From positions 1,736,001 to 1,800,000 of the forward strand of contig WACJ01000406.1 of NCBI GenBank assembly GCA_008973525.1: a stretch of 64,000 bases of DNA. The letters run 5' to 3'. Position numbers and translations under genes: made by a program. Positions 23,901 through 35,870 of the stretch are shown piece after piece; the first letter of the stretch is position 1, and each line of letters begins with the position of its first letter. Under the pieces are notes generated by a model, which was given only the letters and a program-made list of their open reading frames with translations, was not told where the DNA came from and did not search any database. This DNA is from Stenopsyche tienmushanensis. Lineage: Eukaryota; Arthropoda; Insecta; Trichoptera; Stenopsychidae.

Positions 23901-26900
23901 AAAGGTTTAACAATACAATACAATGCGGGTTTTATTCTAGAGCTATACTGCACTTTGTGTATTAACGCGTTGAGTGCTGAAAATCGGAGACAGAGACGGA
24001 TGTCTTGCGTCTCATCATACACTCATATATCGACGGCAAGGTCGTGCTGTAAAGGTACCGCTACACTTCTAAATATTCTTAAATATATTTTTATTATTTC
24101 AAATAGCTTTTTTATCCTTTTAAAATATGCTTATACAAACATGTTCTGCATAAAGTAAAGTAGCGTGGATGATTTACCATCCCCACGTAGTAGCGCTGTT
24201 AACAGCGACATCTTCCATCTCTTTTCAGGTGCAATGTGTTATTTTAACAGCGCCATCTCTTGTGGCCCTGCGGAGACATTGCATCTGCATACCGACCGAT
24301 TGCTTTTTGCGCGTGCATCATTGCCGATTGAGTAGTGACGCGCAGGAGGCGGGAGTCGGGAGAGTCGCCGGTCAGCCTTGGCTGCGGGAAGTCGTCCCTC
24401 CTGCAGCCAGATCTCTCTCTCTCTCCCGTGTGGAATAAATAGTTATTTAGAGAAGAGAGTCGTTAGCACGGCCATCTCGACGAGCACGTGGGGAGCGGAG
24501 AGCCGCCAGGGAACTCTACCTCCGCTTCAACGTTACATCAATAAACCAAATCACACTTTTATTTTGTCTTTAGTGACATCGTTCCATTGTTTGATTCTGC
24601 TTTTATCATCTTCTGATTTTGACAATGTTTCTATAACATACAAGCTGGTTTAGCTTATCACGAGTTTATATAAATGGACATTAAAAATAAAATCAAAATA
24701 GTCTATGAGTATTTTCGAAAATGGTATAGAATCTGATTCTATCTCTATGATACTCGCGTAGATATAATGTTTGGTGTTCTTGGCGTATGCGAAACCATTT
24801 GAACTTCGTCATCATTATCAATGTCTGAATCATCATCAAATCGTCTTCGACGATCGTAAAGTCATCAAAGATGTGGGATAAGACAATTCAATCATCAATA
24901 AGAAAACAAAATAAACAATAGCAAGCAGATGATGTTCAATTTGAACTTAAGACTGCAAGTGTAGGCTCAATTTTACTATGCAACATAATGTTATTTGCAG
25001 AAAATAGTGTAGTCAGCTAATTTAAAATCACCATAAACATAGATGCTATATTTGTATATTTGCCACTTATTGTCCGTACAAATCCACTTATCTGTCAAGA
25101 CCGCGCAGCGTGTATGAAGCTTGTATTTAAATAAATAAACATTGTCGATAGCACACAATATTAGTTCATTTCTTCGCTAAACATAAACCGTAGACTTGAA
25201 ATAGATTCATTTGGGTTATTACTAGTCGATAAATTTGGGTTAACGATCTATACTATCGTATGATAAACGCAAGACACTCTCTCCGTCTCTGTCTCCTATT
25301 CACAATCTCCAAACTGCAAGACACTCTCCGTATCTGTCTCTCTTCAAGCTCAACGTGTAAGAATGCTTTTTTCTGGATCACTTGAATTCGATCGCAAATA
25401 TGCGGCCGAACTCCTCAAAAGGTTAAAGTGTAAAGTATAATATTATTACGCCGAAAAGTAGAGAGTCTGTTTTTCATAGGAAAAACCTTGATTTCATTGA
25501 CTTCAAAGATATTAAAGAGAGAACTTGAGATCAAAGGGTGCGTTGATGGTGAATGATAGAAACTAATGCCTATCATAGGGTTGAGGACAACATGTCAAGC
25601 GGAAATAGATATTAGCATATAGATATTTAGACATCTAGGTATAAGTGGTTTAAAGAAATTAATGTTATATTGTGTATTGTCTTCGGAACTTCAAATTTAT
25701 GTATTGTATAGTAGAGTCGTGCTGGAACATCTGGGATCGATTATCTATTAAATGTACGTTAATGCATACGAAAGAAATATTTTTCATGAACCCCGACCGC
25801 AACAATAAGCCACCCCCTAGCTATCCGACCCTCTGGCGACATGTCCGATTTCGCCGTGGACAATCTGAGAGCCCTATGTTATTTTCGACCCCTAAAACAA
25901 CACAGCGACCCCTCATACGTCTGCCTTTGAAATGTTGTAAAACACATTTTATGAACACGGGGAACAAATTTAAAACCTCATCGTGCGGCGGCTTTTGCAG
26001 CACTGCAGTCATTTGTGTCGATGAGTGCATATATTAAGTGATTAAGGTAACGTCATTCGATGTCGGTTCTCAGTTATAGAATCACATTTTACTGTATCTG
26101 GGCAAAATACAGCTTGTCGTAATATGCATTGAATGAGACTCGAACGCGTCTATTGTTTGTAACAAAACAGATGTTTCTTTGGTGTCATTAAATAGACAAG
26201 TAGTGTGGCAAATAAAGCATAGTCATAAAGATTTTTTTTAGTAGGACTATTGCTTAATACTATTTTTATGCAACAGTTTTTTTTTATTGTTAAGGGTAAA
26301 ATCTCCAGATCCGAAACTAATGATATTTATTCCATAAAATTAAATCAGGCAATAGAAGTTTAAGGGATGAACCGAGATAAGGACGACCTTCGAATTTCGA
26401 TATCAGATACATCCCTAATCGAGTCAGATCCACGATAATCGAGGAGTTATTGTAAAGACTAGGTTTGTCATGGACTACTGAAGCAAAATAAATAGGGTGG
26501 GTGTATGAGCATCGCATGATTTGACCGCCCTTACGCGATTTGTGCGCCCACATAAAATAAAATTGACACTGGATAAAATACGGGAATTAAACCAGGAAGC
26601 TCTAATGCATCCTTCTTATTCGCCTCGATGGATTTTTCGATCCGATCACTTTTTCACTTCCATGGAGCTCAGCTGAAGTGGAAATAAGTTTTTTGCTTGT
26701 AAGCCGGAGATTTTTTTTATCAAAAAGAGATCGAAGGACTGCCAAAGCGATACAAAGATGTGTTGTTATAATGAAGGGAATTGTATTTCATAAGGGTTGT
26801 ATCAATACTGTACAAAAAAATAATGAATTTGAGCTTTTTTCACTAAATATGCGAATATTTTTGGGTCTCCCTAAAATAAAAATAAAATATATTTTTATGT

Positions 26901-28543
26901 GATTATTACAAAATTATGATTATTTAGAAGAGATCTGTTATATTTTTAATATATTTCCATGCATGTATAATATTATGCGGTTTCTGGATTGGAAATAAGC
27001 TAAATTCTTAATCTTAATACATTTAAATAAGATTTTACACAGTAAAACTATGCAAAATATTAAATTTCAATGTATAGCGTCATAAAATTTGATTGTAAAT
27101 ATTAGAACCGTGCGTAGATTATTACAATGATTTTTTAAATTATTGAATCCGGCTAAACCACCAAACATTACAGTACCAATTTTACACCCTTAACGACATT
27201 ATTTGTCTCGTTGAATCCGGATTAATTAATTTTCACGACAAGAAATCTCACCCAGGCGTATTTTCTGATTGATCAAGCACAATCATATTTCAGATCACAC
27301 CAGGAAATACAGAAGGGATGATATTTCTGTTGAGCTAATTGATTTTGAAAATATTACATCGCTATTGGAATCACTGTCGTAACAACGCTGTTAACGTGTC
27401 ATGTAACTAACGAAACATATTCAATGGTGCAAACATTTTTTCGCTCGCTGAGCAATTTCTTCGGACAAAGAGCATTTCGCTCGGAAAAATAAGGATGTAA
27501 TTAAATGATGAGAAAATAAAATACCATGGATCTCTCCCTATATTCGACCGTTTGAGTATCTCGGTGGTTTTTCTTTAACGCTGGAAGTCTGGCCCGAAAG
27601 TCTTGCGTTTGTGAGAATGCATGGTGATATTCCAGTCCTGAAATATGTATAATTTATTGTAAATACTTTTTGATATGTTTAAAAATTGATGTAAATTACC
27701 TGATATTTTATTGCGGTAGCCGCCCAAATATGGTTTATTAATTTTTGCATCGATCACCTCAACGTTGACGCTAACGATTTTATTTGGTCCCAATGGTATA
27801 GCGACGGTGAGGATATCTGCAATTGGCACGTCTTTATACACGGTATCAAATTTCATCTTTGTTCCGTCTTTGGTGAAGAGTTCAACTTCCAAATTTCCAA
27901 AGTTATCAATATCCAACTCGGCAAGCATTGTGCCATCGTTCAGTATCGATTTATTCTTCACCAACAGCAGCATGTCTCTATCAACGCCCAAAATGCTGCC
28001 GAGACTATCTTTGACGCTTAATATTGTCGAAGAGCTCGAAAATAATTTAGTGAAGGAATGATCTTGATTGACGACATGAAATTTGCATGTGATATTGGCT
28101 GGAATAATTTTTTTAGGGGGTTCATCCTGCAGTATCACCGATATGGAATCGTTGAATCTTTCATTCACGATGTCTACGTCAATGAAACTATCGTCTTTGG
28201 TGAAAATCTCAACCTCGACTGAAGAATTTTTGATCAGATCCAAGTTCGATATGCGAAGATCGTCCGATAGTGGCGAATCGTTCTTGATGATGATCAAATT
28301 GCTGGTCTTCGTCTTCAAAAGCTTTGAAAGCTTTTTCTTGACGTCGTGCACCGTATACGAATATTTAAAGGACCGTTTGAAATGATCGTCATTTTGATTC
28401 GTCACATGAAAAGTCACATTGATTCTTTTGCCATCCAAAGAGTTGCTTTCCATGTTATCTGCATCACTGTCGTCCAACATCTTCAGGTTTTCCGGCATCG
28501 GCTCCGATCGCTGCCTGACCAGCTTGTTCTCGAGATGGGACAT
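19831..28543 (-). CDS. Iqub: IQ and ubiquitin-like domain-containing protein (IQUB), 5 coding exons
   Basis: IQUB is an axonemal protein reported as part of radial spoke 1 in motile cilia and sperm flagella. Coding exons: 28543-27700, 27637-27525, 22949-22738, 22669-22540, 20901-19831. All introns are GT-AG and phases agree. The 789-aa product matches the human length. Two ubiquitin-like repeats lie at about 41-116 and 151-226. The IQUB-specific block PYLGGYRNK (271-279) and DTQTVEYRER (307-316) follow. An IQ motif (IQRAWRAHRTR) sits at 369-379. The C-terminal 356 residues carry paired cysteines C625, C628, C649 and C652 and the family block DWAPWNCILLT. The ATG at 28543 is the first after an in-frame stop. 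Intron 2 is 4.6 kb and holds an LTR-like repeat. Presence suggests a species with motile sperm flagella. Identity is strong. Confidence 0.92.
21307..21982 (-). mobile_element. Composite decayed transposon, copy 2 of an inverted pair
   Basis: This is the reverse-oriented partner of 18600-19476, inside IQUB intron 4. It shares the same landmarks in opposite order, beginning CAGGGCCGTGACAAGGGGGT and ending AACCGCCATCTATA. It is about 200 bp shorter than copy 1. No intact frame remains. Confidence 0.6.
22200..22350 (-). mobile_element. Mariner end fragment in IQUB intron 4
   Basis: On the minus strand the end reads GTCATCTAAAAAGTAAGGTT, followed by ACAAAGGCTCCTG. The same terminus occurs at 34945-34975, in front of a mariner transposase remnant. 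Only one end is present here, so the element is truncated. Confidence 0.5.
22540..27637 (-). CDS. Iqub: IQUB coding exons 2-4 (IQ-motif region)
   Basis: Exon 2 (27637-27525) encodes GLEYHHAFSQTQ to YRERSM. Exon 3 (22949-22738) encodes ATNMSRGTQMHKPGIYVPR, then the IQ motif at 369-379, a calmodulin/light-chain binding helix. Exon 4 (22669-22540) encodes a charged helical linker ending in the family block REDFDQLYAM. Exon 2 to exon 3 is a phase-0 junction across 4.6 kb. The short exons are below the size of most ORF listings, and the frame listed over exon 4 is a shadow. Confidence 0.87.
24160..24537 (+). repeat. LTR-like repeat A, copy 1 (fullest)
   Basis: It starts GTAGCGTGGATGATT and ends CGTTACA, with an AATAAA signal near the middle-right behind a CT run. 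Related copies lie at 33528-33650, 36385-36662 and, decayed, 50815-50925. About 375 bp with TG..CA-like ends and an internal poly(A) signal suggests a solo LTR. No primer-binding site or internal region is present, so the class is inferred. Confidence 0.5.
25035..25430 (+). repeat. Dispersed repeat B, copy 1
   Basis: It shares TAGTCGATAAATTTGGGTTA and ACGATCTATAC with copies at 30365-30665, 38900-39062 and (inverted) 60640-60890. It includes ATAAATAAAC and a TCTCCGTCTCTGTCTC run. Together these look like the end of a retroelement. It lies in IQUB intron 2. Confidence 0.55.
25431..27524. other. IQUB intron 2 remainder, nothing firm
   Basis: A 121-codon plus-strand frame at 25672-26037 overlaps a GC-richer patch (25790-26000), but its product has no recognisable domain. 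The rest is AT-rich with short frames only. Confidence 0.4.
27700..28543 (-). CDS. Iqub: IQUB coding exon 1 (tandem ubiquitin-like domains)
   Basis: It encodes residues 1-281 plus one base. Two similar units share the start F-H-V-x-N-Q (45-50 and 155-160) and the end VE(I/L)FTKD (110-116 and 220-226), about 110 residues apart. Each has the LLxVKxxLxxxL and LxDDxxLxxLxI-like pattern of a ubiquitin fold. The C-terminal GG needed for conjugation is absent, so these are UBL domains for binding. The donor at 27699 (GTAATT) splits a Gly codon. Confidence 0.88.
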
Positions 28544-28687
28544 CTCGGCGATTTTTAGCACAATAGTCGAATAATATTAAAATCGGTCAAATATTGACAA
28601 AACTGATACGAACGGGAAAACTGATAATATCACTTTAAAGAAAATAACCCCAGTAGTCATAGAAATGGCTTATCTGTTGTTTACATG

Positions 28688-28715
28688 GTTACCATATTAC
28701 TTTTCATGTTGCCAT
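28688..28715. promoter_or_regulatory. Iqub: Candidate RFX X-box half-sites upstream of IQUB
   Basis: GTTACCAT (28688-28695) and GTTGCCAT (28708-28715) lie 145-172 bp upstream of the IQUB ATG. RFX factors control many ciliary genes through GTTRCC-type sites. Neither forms a complete imperfect palindrome, so this is only a candidate. Confidence 0.3.
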
Positions 28716-29765
28716 ACATCAAGTCTTAAAACTACAAATAGCGATCATGCGACGAATTATTTCATTTATAAACACATAAAAATATTCCAATACGGCATGA
28801 TTTTTATGTTGATAAATAAGACCAAATAGTTGATGCAATTTTCTATGTTGAAAGGGAAGGAAGTTCTCTCATTTTCTCTTTTATATATCAAACGAACACC
28901 GGAAATACCTGTCTGAAGCTAAAATGACTACCATCGTAATTGAATTTGTACACATTTTACATCCCTTGTAAAACATCCCGCCGGAGCAAAAATGCATCTA
29001 CGGGCAATAAATTCTGCAATAAAATCTACATCAATTATCTCATATCATTGACAAGTGATTGGGCGAATAATGTTTGCCAAATATGCTAATACTCCGCAGC
29101 TATCGTGGTTTAATTTAAATATTTATTGTTTTCGATGATACAAATTTATCAGATGTTATCCCATGATATATGCCAGAAACAGTTCATTACAAATGTATAT
29201 GATCCTGTAATTGCATATGCGGGTCTGTCTGTTGCCCTGCGGATACTCTTACATAATTTGATTATTAAGGGATGCAGAATTTGATTATGTATTCAGTGCA
29301 GCATTTCTGTCACGTGACTTGATATTTGATATGAGTTTTTTGGTCAGTAAATATCCACCGGAGTAATTAATTTAACTGTATGTGGAATATATGCTAAATC
29401 TATTGCACATCTGAATAAAATATGATGAATGGACTTATCAGCGCGTTTGAGGATTTTTTGATAAAAATCATAGACGACAGTTGGTATTATGTTCGAATCA
29501 AAGATCAATATTAAGTTCGTGTTAATGATCAAAATTATTGTTAAACGATGACAAAATCAAGATAAAATTACAACGTAGCACCAGAAGAAATTGTTTAATT
29601 ATCCCGGGATCCCGAACTAAATCGAGACATTCTCGTCGAAATTTGGACGCTTGGAAACAGTGGTGTAACTACTATTTAGCGAGCTTAGGCGACGCCTAGG
29701 GGCAATAACTGTCTAATCTATGTATACGTATATACAGTACATATATGTTTTTCAATTTGTTATAT
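28716..29765. other. Intergenic, no gene seen
   Basis: AT-rich DNA upstream of IQUB. No exon or element is recognisable, apart from a short CCTAGGGGC-type scrap near 29690. Confidence 0.45.
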
Positions 29766-29845
29766 TAACCTTTCCCTACCGGTGATGTATTTACTACACG
29801 TCGACTCTAATAATGGGAATATCGATATGAAATATAATAGATACG
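29766..29845. mobile_element. Partial copy of the TTAA MITE at 15673-15813
   Basis: It starts TTAACCTTTCCCTACC, then GTATTTACTACAC, ATAATGGGA and ATATCGATAT, matching the right end and core of the 15673-15813 element. The other end is missing. Confidence 0.45.
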
Positions 29846-29929
29846 GGGTTCAGAATTTGTATATTCCTTCGTAATATAATTACGCATCACATCAAAGTGT
29901 CATAGTATATAAGTATTCATCTGTAGCGA

Positions 29930-30242
29930 CGAAAATAAATAGTTTGTCGGGAAATCGGGAATTTTGCGATTTTTAGTTCGTGCCTCAGCAGATAGGAATT
30001 TATCAGTCAAATTGATGGTATTATACGAAAATGGGGGCTCACGCGGTCATCAAATCGAACTAGCATTTAAATATCTGATGACGATACCTCCAACGAGTGT
30101 GGAGACTGAGCGTGCATTTTCAGAAGCAGGTTGCCTGGCTACCAAAATCAGATCCAGACTAAATGACGAAACACTCGAGCATATTTTCAAAATAATATTT
30201 GATTTTTTTAGTGATTTATTTATCTATTTTTTAAATAAATAA
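29930..30242 (+). pseudogene. hAT transposase C-terminal fragment
   Basis: The frame carries FKYLMTIPPTSVETERAFSE and then KIRSRLNDETLEHI. This is the hAT-family dimerisation region (IP.TS...ER.FS...RS.L). The catalytic part is missing. It is a truncated relic, although this last domain is still in frame. Confidence 0.8.
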
Positions 30243-30364
30243 AATTCTTTCGCCTTCAAGCTATTTTTTCCCAAATTATAACGTCCGGGATAAACACGGA
30301 CGACATGTGGCGCATCTTCTCTCAGGTGTTGTTTGTTGTCATCTGGAAGACGTTATAGAAAGAC

Positions 30365-30665
30365 TTGCACAAATAAAAATAAATAAACATTTGCATTTAA
30401 TATTCGGTCATTTCTATAAATAAACATAAACAATACACTTGAAATCGATTTATTATATCATTCACACATCATTATTAGTCGATAAATTTGGGTTAACGAT
30501 ATATACAATCGTGTGATATACACGGGAAGCTCTCCTTCTCTGTCTCCCATGCACAGTTACCGAAGTCCGTCTCCGTCTCTCTCCGAGCTTAACGTACAAG
30601 AGTGTTCTATTTGAATCACTGGAATTCGCTCGCAAATATGCGATCATCCTACCATACAGGTTAAT
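30365..30665 (+). repeat. Dispersed repeat B, copy 2
   Basis: It carries TAGTCGATAAATTTGGGTTA, ACGATATATACAATCG and GAAGCTCTCC, in the same order as copy 1, and ends near CGCTCGCAAATATGCG, also found in copy 1. Confidence 0.55.
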
Positions 30666-31049
30666 ATAAAAAATATTTGGTTTAACGATGGAATCCCGAT
30701 GTCATCTTCCCTTCCCGTCCCTTTTATATCACCCATTATTCTAGGTTCTTGCAATCAATTGATTTTCACATGCTTATTCATTATTCCTCTAAGTCTTCTG
30801 ATAATTTGTCGCAGATGTTGATGCTTACAATCTGTTAAAAGTGTAGAAGTAAGAAAAAAAAAAACAATATGATTTCAATACTAATATGGCATGTTAAAAA
30901 ATATGTTATTTTGGAGTATTCAAGATTTGTCCAAATTATTAAAGTAGCTTAAATTATTAATGATCTTTATGAAGGAGCAGTTTGATAAATGCATATTGTT
31001 TGGGAAAAACCTTAAATTTCGGTAAATTCACATCAATGGTATTGGATCT

Positions 31050-31385
31050 GGATGGATCCTGATACACAAAAATCTAAAACTTATTAGCAAGGTGGATATT
31101 ATGAATGTTTGAAATGAAAAATGTATCCATTTGATCGAAAATGTCCATTCCAAGCAAAAAAACCGGTTTTACATCATAACGGTAATTTTGTGTGGATGGT
31201 TGGAAATGCAAATAATAACCGTTTTTGAACAACTCGATTTAAATTTAGCGATCATGATAGCAATATATTATAATCAATTATTTAGACTTGCTTAGAAAAT
31301 TGAAGGAAAATGCAGTTTTCCAATACAGAGGAATCACATTTCATCATGACGATGCACATCACCGTATCGCAAAAACTTATAGTTC
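31050..31385 (+). pseudogene. Decayed mariner transposase fragment
   Basis: Broken frames give YYNQLFRLA and, after a frameshift, GITFHHDDAHHRIAKT. The latter matches the second catalytic block of mariner (F.HDNA..H.A). Stops and shifts are present throughout. Confidence 0.55.
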
Positions 31386-32880
31386 CATGTTATTTATTTT
31401 ATTTTTAAACGTTGGTAACAATATATTTATATTAAGCATTGGATTCGTATCGCAATAAAACGAAACAAAAATATCTCCTAGACATGTTTACAAACATGGA
31501 ACCTAACACTTAGCGCTAATATTACGCCTTTCGTAAGTATTTATAAGGACCGATCTGAAAGATGATATTCCTTACAAGGATGGCTCGAAACCATTACATA
31601 CATATATATGTCCGTAAATTGCAGAACGAATATCACTGTTATTGGATATTAAATATACCCCATAGCATTCTACATTCTTTAAGTAGCAATAAAATAGTGC
31701 GTCCTAGAGTATTTTTCTAGCAAACATCGCAAAGCACGTTTCCGTCTAACCACATTGAATCGTTACAGAAAGTTTTGGAACGCAAATCTATTCTGCGGTT
31801 CTCAAAGATCTCCACAACATTCGACAAGATATGTAAGTTTCAAAGTTATTTAGTATTACACAATTAGCAAAGTGAATGCTTCTGACAACACCTCAGAGAT
31901 GGCTATACGGTTATCGAATTAGCAAGTTTCTACACTGTTAATGTATTCAGCAGCTATTGAGACGTTGAATACAGACGTGGAATGAGATATTGGTTAATTT
32001 ATTTAATTTAATATACTTTAAGGTTATTTACACTTTAACATCCACTCTATATTAAGCTCCAAGTATGTTAATCATGGAATATTGTGGTTTACAGGTCACT
32101 CATGCTGTGATCCAGAATTGCCTAAATACCAGTATGAATACTTGATGCAAAATTATAAATCAACACAGATACAACAGATGATTGTTTCCAATAAAGCTAT
32201 TTTAAGCTTAAGGCAGATATCTCTGATGTCAAACAAACAGCCCTTCCGAAGATACGATATAAAAATAAGTCATCATCAACGTCATCATAGTGCAGCCACA
32301 TGCAGTCTATTGAAGACCTCTTCAATATTCAATCACACGAAAGGATCACATACATATCATCTCTGCCATACAATCACCTCTTAGTGCGCTCGATATTGAA
32401 GGTAGTATACCCTCCAAGTTTTATTTGTGAACCCAGCGGACCACTTAGGTGAACGTATTGAAAGACACTTTTGCGGTCATGTCGATAGAGAGTTTGGGTG
32501 ACATAAAATAAATGACAAGTAAATATCCACCCGTATTTATAAGGGAGGTTTTGCAGTCCGATTCAAATGCATATTTGGGCTTACTTCATTTTTATTTGCT
32601 TGATATAAGTCAAATCTTGAACTCAATCATTTTGCATAATTGAATGGATTCAAATATAATTGATGATGGTTTTCGCTGATTCGATTTGATGATTGACGAT
32701 GATTTTCAATTTTCGAGAAATGAGAAATCTCAAAATTTTATGAACAAAAAATGTATTGCCTACAAATATTATTATCTTAGTATGCAATTGAAATAAAACA
32801 ACTACAAATATGGTTAATATTTAAAGTTTGGTTATATTATTTCATATTATTTTTAAAATGACCCTTTAAAAAGACGAATT
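31386..32880. other. Intergenic, no gene seen
   Basis: AT-rich, with a 100-codon plus frame at 32082-32384 that has no known domain or codon bias. No repeat is recognised. Confidence 0.4.
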
Positions 32881-32884
32881 AATG

Positions 32885-32950
32885 TCGGTGTAGTGATTTA
32901 GATCCTGGACTCTTACTGTAAAGGTTCGGGTTCATAACCAGATTGTGGAA
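32885..32950 (+). repeat. Possible tRNA-derived SINE head
   Basis: GGTGTAGTGATTTAGA resembles an A box, and GGTTCGGGTTC about 35 bp on is a B-box-like sequence. The whole does not fold into a clean tRNA cloverleaf, which suggests a SINE or tRNA relic. Confidence 0.35.
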
Positions 32951-33527
32951 AAAAATTCACTGCACCAATGAATTTGAGAGATTTTGGATTTTGGTCCAGA
33001 TTTATCCTAAATTCCTGCATTTGAAAAAGTAAATACTAAAGCGATTAATGAAACAAGGACGCCCGCAAATGAGTGATTTAATTATAAATTCTTATAGATT
33101 CTCTTCTCTCCTTAATGATTTTTTCATTCCTATACAAATAATCCTATCATTAATTCACTAGTTATATCTAAACCCCCAATAAAACTTCCAAACAGAATGC
33201 ATTTTGGTAGAAACGCATTCATATGCAGCATTTCAAAAATGGACACGGTTGTATTTGCATCAAAAATACTAATTTTATTTTATACAATAAAACTTAATTT
33301 CTGAAATTTCTCGAGAAATCTGAAAATTTATCAAGTAATCAGAATTCTCGATTTTGCATCTTTTTCGAAAAATTCTCTAGAAATATTTCTCGAGAAGAAA
33401 CACTAATCATGATGCACTATATATTTATATATATATATTTTTTATAATTTCCACCTCAGACACAAAGGGGTCACAAACGGGCCATGCTAGCGCGTGGGTC
33501 CGTTCTTCTATCGGAGGTCGAATAGAA

Positions 33528-33650
33528 AGACTCTCTTCTCTAAATAATTATTTATTCCACACGAGAAAGAGATCTGGCTGCAGGAGGGACGACTTCCCGC
33601 AGCCAAGGCTAACCGACGACTCTCCCGACTCTTGCCTCCTGAGCGTTACT
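33528..33650 (-). repeat. LTR-like repeat A, partial copy
   Basis: Minus-strand GCCTCC to AATAAATAATTATTTAGAG matches the right half of copy 24160-24537, including CTGCAGCCAGATCTC. The left half is missing. Confidence 0.55.
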
Positions 33651-33989
33651 TACCATAAAATACCAAAAGAGTATGGGCTGACTTTAACAATAAGCATGCA
33701 TATAGATGAATGACATGTAACAGTTGTAAAAGGGTGCGTTTTAAGTTTAAATGATTAGTATAAGAATTAAAACAAAAGGATTATGTATATTTAGAAACAG
33801 ATCAATATTTTAATTTATAAAGTTTCTTGTAACATAAAAGCAATGGTAGTAAAAGACTATGTAATGTACAGTGCACATACTTCATGACCCCCTCGAGAAA
33901 TGACTGCAACTCCAAAGGTTGACATGTAAATGAAGCAAATACATTTCCCCAGCAGCTCAATCAATTCAGTATATTTTTACAATGAAAGT

Positions 33990-34936
33990 ATACATTTATT
34001 TAGTAGAAAATTCGATTAAAAGTCCTTTGATTCTTCAACCGGAGACCGTTTGTAAATACAGCTGGATCTCACTAATCGCATTTACAATGTCTTAAAGTCT
34101 TCTCAGGGACGTGGTTTTTGCAAGTAAACTACCCCTTCGATGGTCGGCCATAGAAAGAACTACAATAGAGTGAGGCTGGGCGGACGTGGAAGGGGCTGTC
34201 AGTTCGTTTGCAATTTAAAATAGGGTTTTCCTGGATCGGGGAAAAACGAATTTCCGCGATGGATTTAATTCTGTTTGTGCGAAACTATGGACGCATTAAC
34301 ATTGCGCATATTCGATATCACGTCAAGGATTCGTCTGCATGGAAAACATTACATCATCCGTGGAATATTCCAGATGAAAACGTTCCACGGAAACGTGTTG
34401 CGTAATAATTTCACCTTTGATATTTACACGCCCCTTTTGATGGAACTGTATGAAAGCGAACCCTGCAGGACCAAATATAATATGTGCAGGGGATGTGTCT
34501 GCAGTGTAACTCCACATGCATTTTTTTATGGACTCCCTCTCGATATTTACATACTGTTGTTGAAATTTAATTATGGCGGACGTGATTTTCCATTTAATAT
34601 TGGAATTTTCCGTTCTGCGACGACCTTTCGGAAAAACCACCGAGCGTACTGTAAAATAGTGTGGGGTTGTCGCTCAGTTTATATGGTAGTTGAGGGAAGT
34701 TTGATAGAGGATACAGTACATCCCGTTTTTTGTTATCCATTTCATTTTTTTTTATCTTTACTCTTGTTTATTTTTTTATTATTTAAATACGACCAATAAA
34801 ATCTCATACTATAAGGAATATACAGAATGATTTTCATATTATTTGATTATTTTAATATTCACACGTATGCTTCTATTATTGAGGTGTGGATCTTGATACT
34901 ATTTTTCTTCAAAATCCATTTTAGGGTCTCATATGA
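33990..34936. other. Unassigned, less AT-rich block
   Basis: From about 34030 to 34700 the sequence is more GC-rich and contains overlapping plus frames (65 and 174 codons) and one minus frame. None shows a known domain, signal peptide or splice-supported extension. It could be regulatory DNA or an old element. From 34730 it is T-rich. Confidence 0.3.
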
Positions 34937-35390
34937 GGGTCATCTAGAAAGTAAGGTTACAAGGCTCCTGAGGTCGGGGAAATTTTTTCTTTCAAAATTG
35001 ACACACCTGGCCTGGCCGAATATCCATCGAAAGATCGTGGAAGTTGACAACATCAAATAGATTAGGTTATTCACAGAAGGCCATACTGATACTTACGAAG
35101 AGGCAAGGAGCAGAAGACCATCGGTTATTTCTGATGAACTTGTGCAAACAATTGAAGAAAAAGTACGAAATGATCATCGTCTGATGCTTGACGACCTTTG
35201 CGAAGAATTTCCTGACATTTTTCGAAGTGTCCTTGGTAATATTGTGTTGAAAAAACTTGGTTACAAGAAGTTGTATGCAAAATGGGTGCCCAAAATGCTT
35301 ACACCGGAGTACTGTTAAAATTGTTTTGCATAAGAGGAAGAAGCTTTTCTGAACATTATTATAACGAAGGATGAGACATGGGTAAATCCA
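34937..35390 (+). pseudogene. Mariner transposase, N-terminal half relic
   Basis: An element end (GTCATCTAGAAAGTAAGGTT) precedes an 85-codon open frame at 35064-35318. It carries EARSRRPSVISDELVQTIEE, then VLKKLGYKKLYAKWVPKML, the DNA-binding and WVPH-like linker of mariner. After a stop, KDETWV near 35366 is the first catalytic block. The 3' part is gone. Confidence 0.75.
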
Positions 35391-35665
35391 TAAAGAGTTG
35401 GTGGCAGAGATCATTGGCATACAAAAGTTGGTGCCCCCCGACCCCCCGAATTAAATTGAATATTGAAGAAAAATGGATTTATTTGCGAACACTCACCCAG
35501 CAGGACGCCTAGTTGAATGTATTGTACCTTTATAACCTTTCTGGTAAGAAATTCGGATGGCTTTAAAAAGTTACTTTTACTATCTTCAAAATGTTCACTT
35601 ATAATAATAATTAGATTAAACATTCACTTGACTTGACACATTACAAGCTGATACATGGTGCGGCA

Positions 35666-35870
35666 GGGAAACTTCCTTATTTGAAACTCACTTCCTAAAG
35701 CAATAATTATTTTGAAAAAAATAAAATGACATTTATCTAAAAGAACAGAATTTAATGTTTTTGTTAAATAAATTTGGTAATAATCATGCAGTGGAAGTAC
35801 CAAATATTTGCAATCCCTTCTCGGAATAACTATCGCTTCAGAGCATGCGTTTCAAATAAGGTATTTTCCC
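35666..35870. mobile_element. MITE with 22-bp inverted repeats, 205 bp
   Basis: The left end GGGAAACTTCCTTATTTGAA matches the inverted right end GGGAAAATACCTTATTTGAA over about 22 bp with three mismatches. No clear target duplication is seen, so the superfamily is open. Confidence 0.5.

Noticed and set aside
25672..26037. 121-codon plus-strand frame in IQUB intron 2
   Set aside because: No homology recognised and no splice support.
32880..32955. Intact tRNA gene
   Set aside because: B-box-like sequence is present but acceptor and anticodon stems do not pair.
34275..34799. 174-codon plus-strand frame
   Set aside because: No known domain; the C-terminal part is just a T-rich stretch read as hydrophobic residues.
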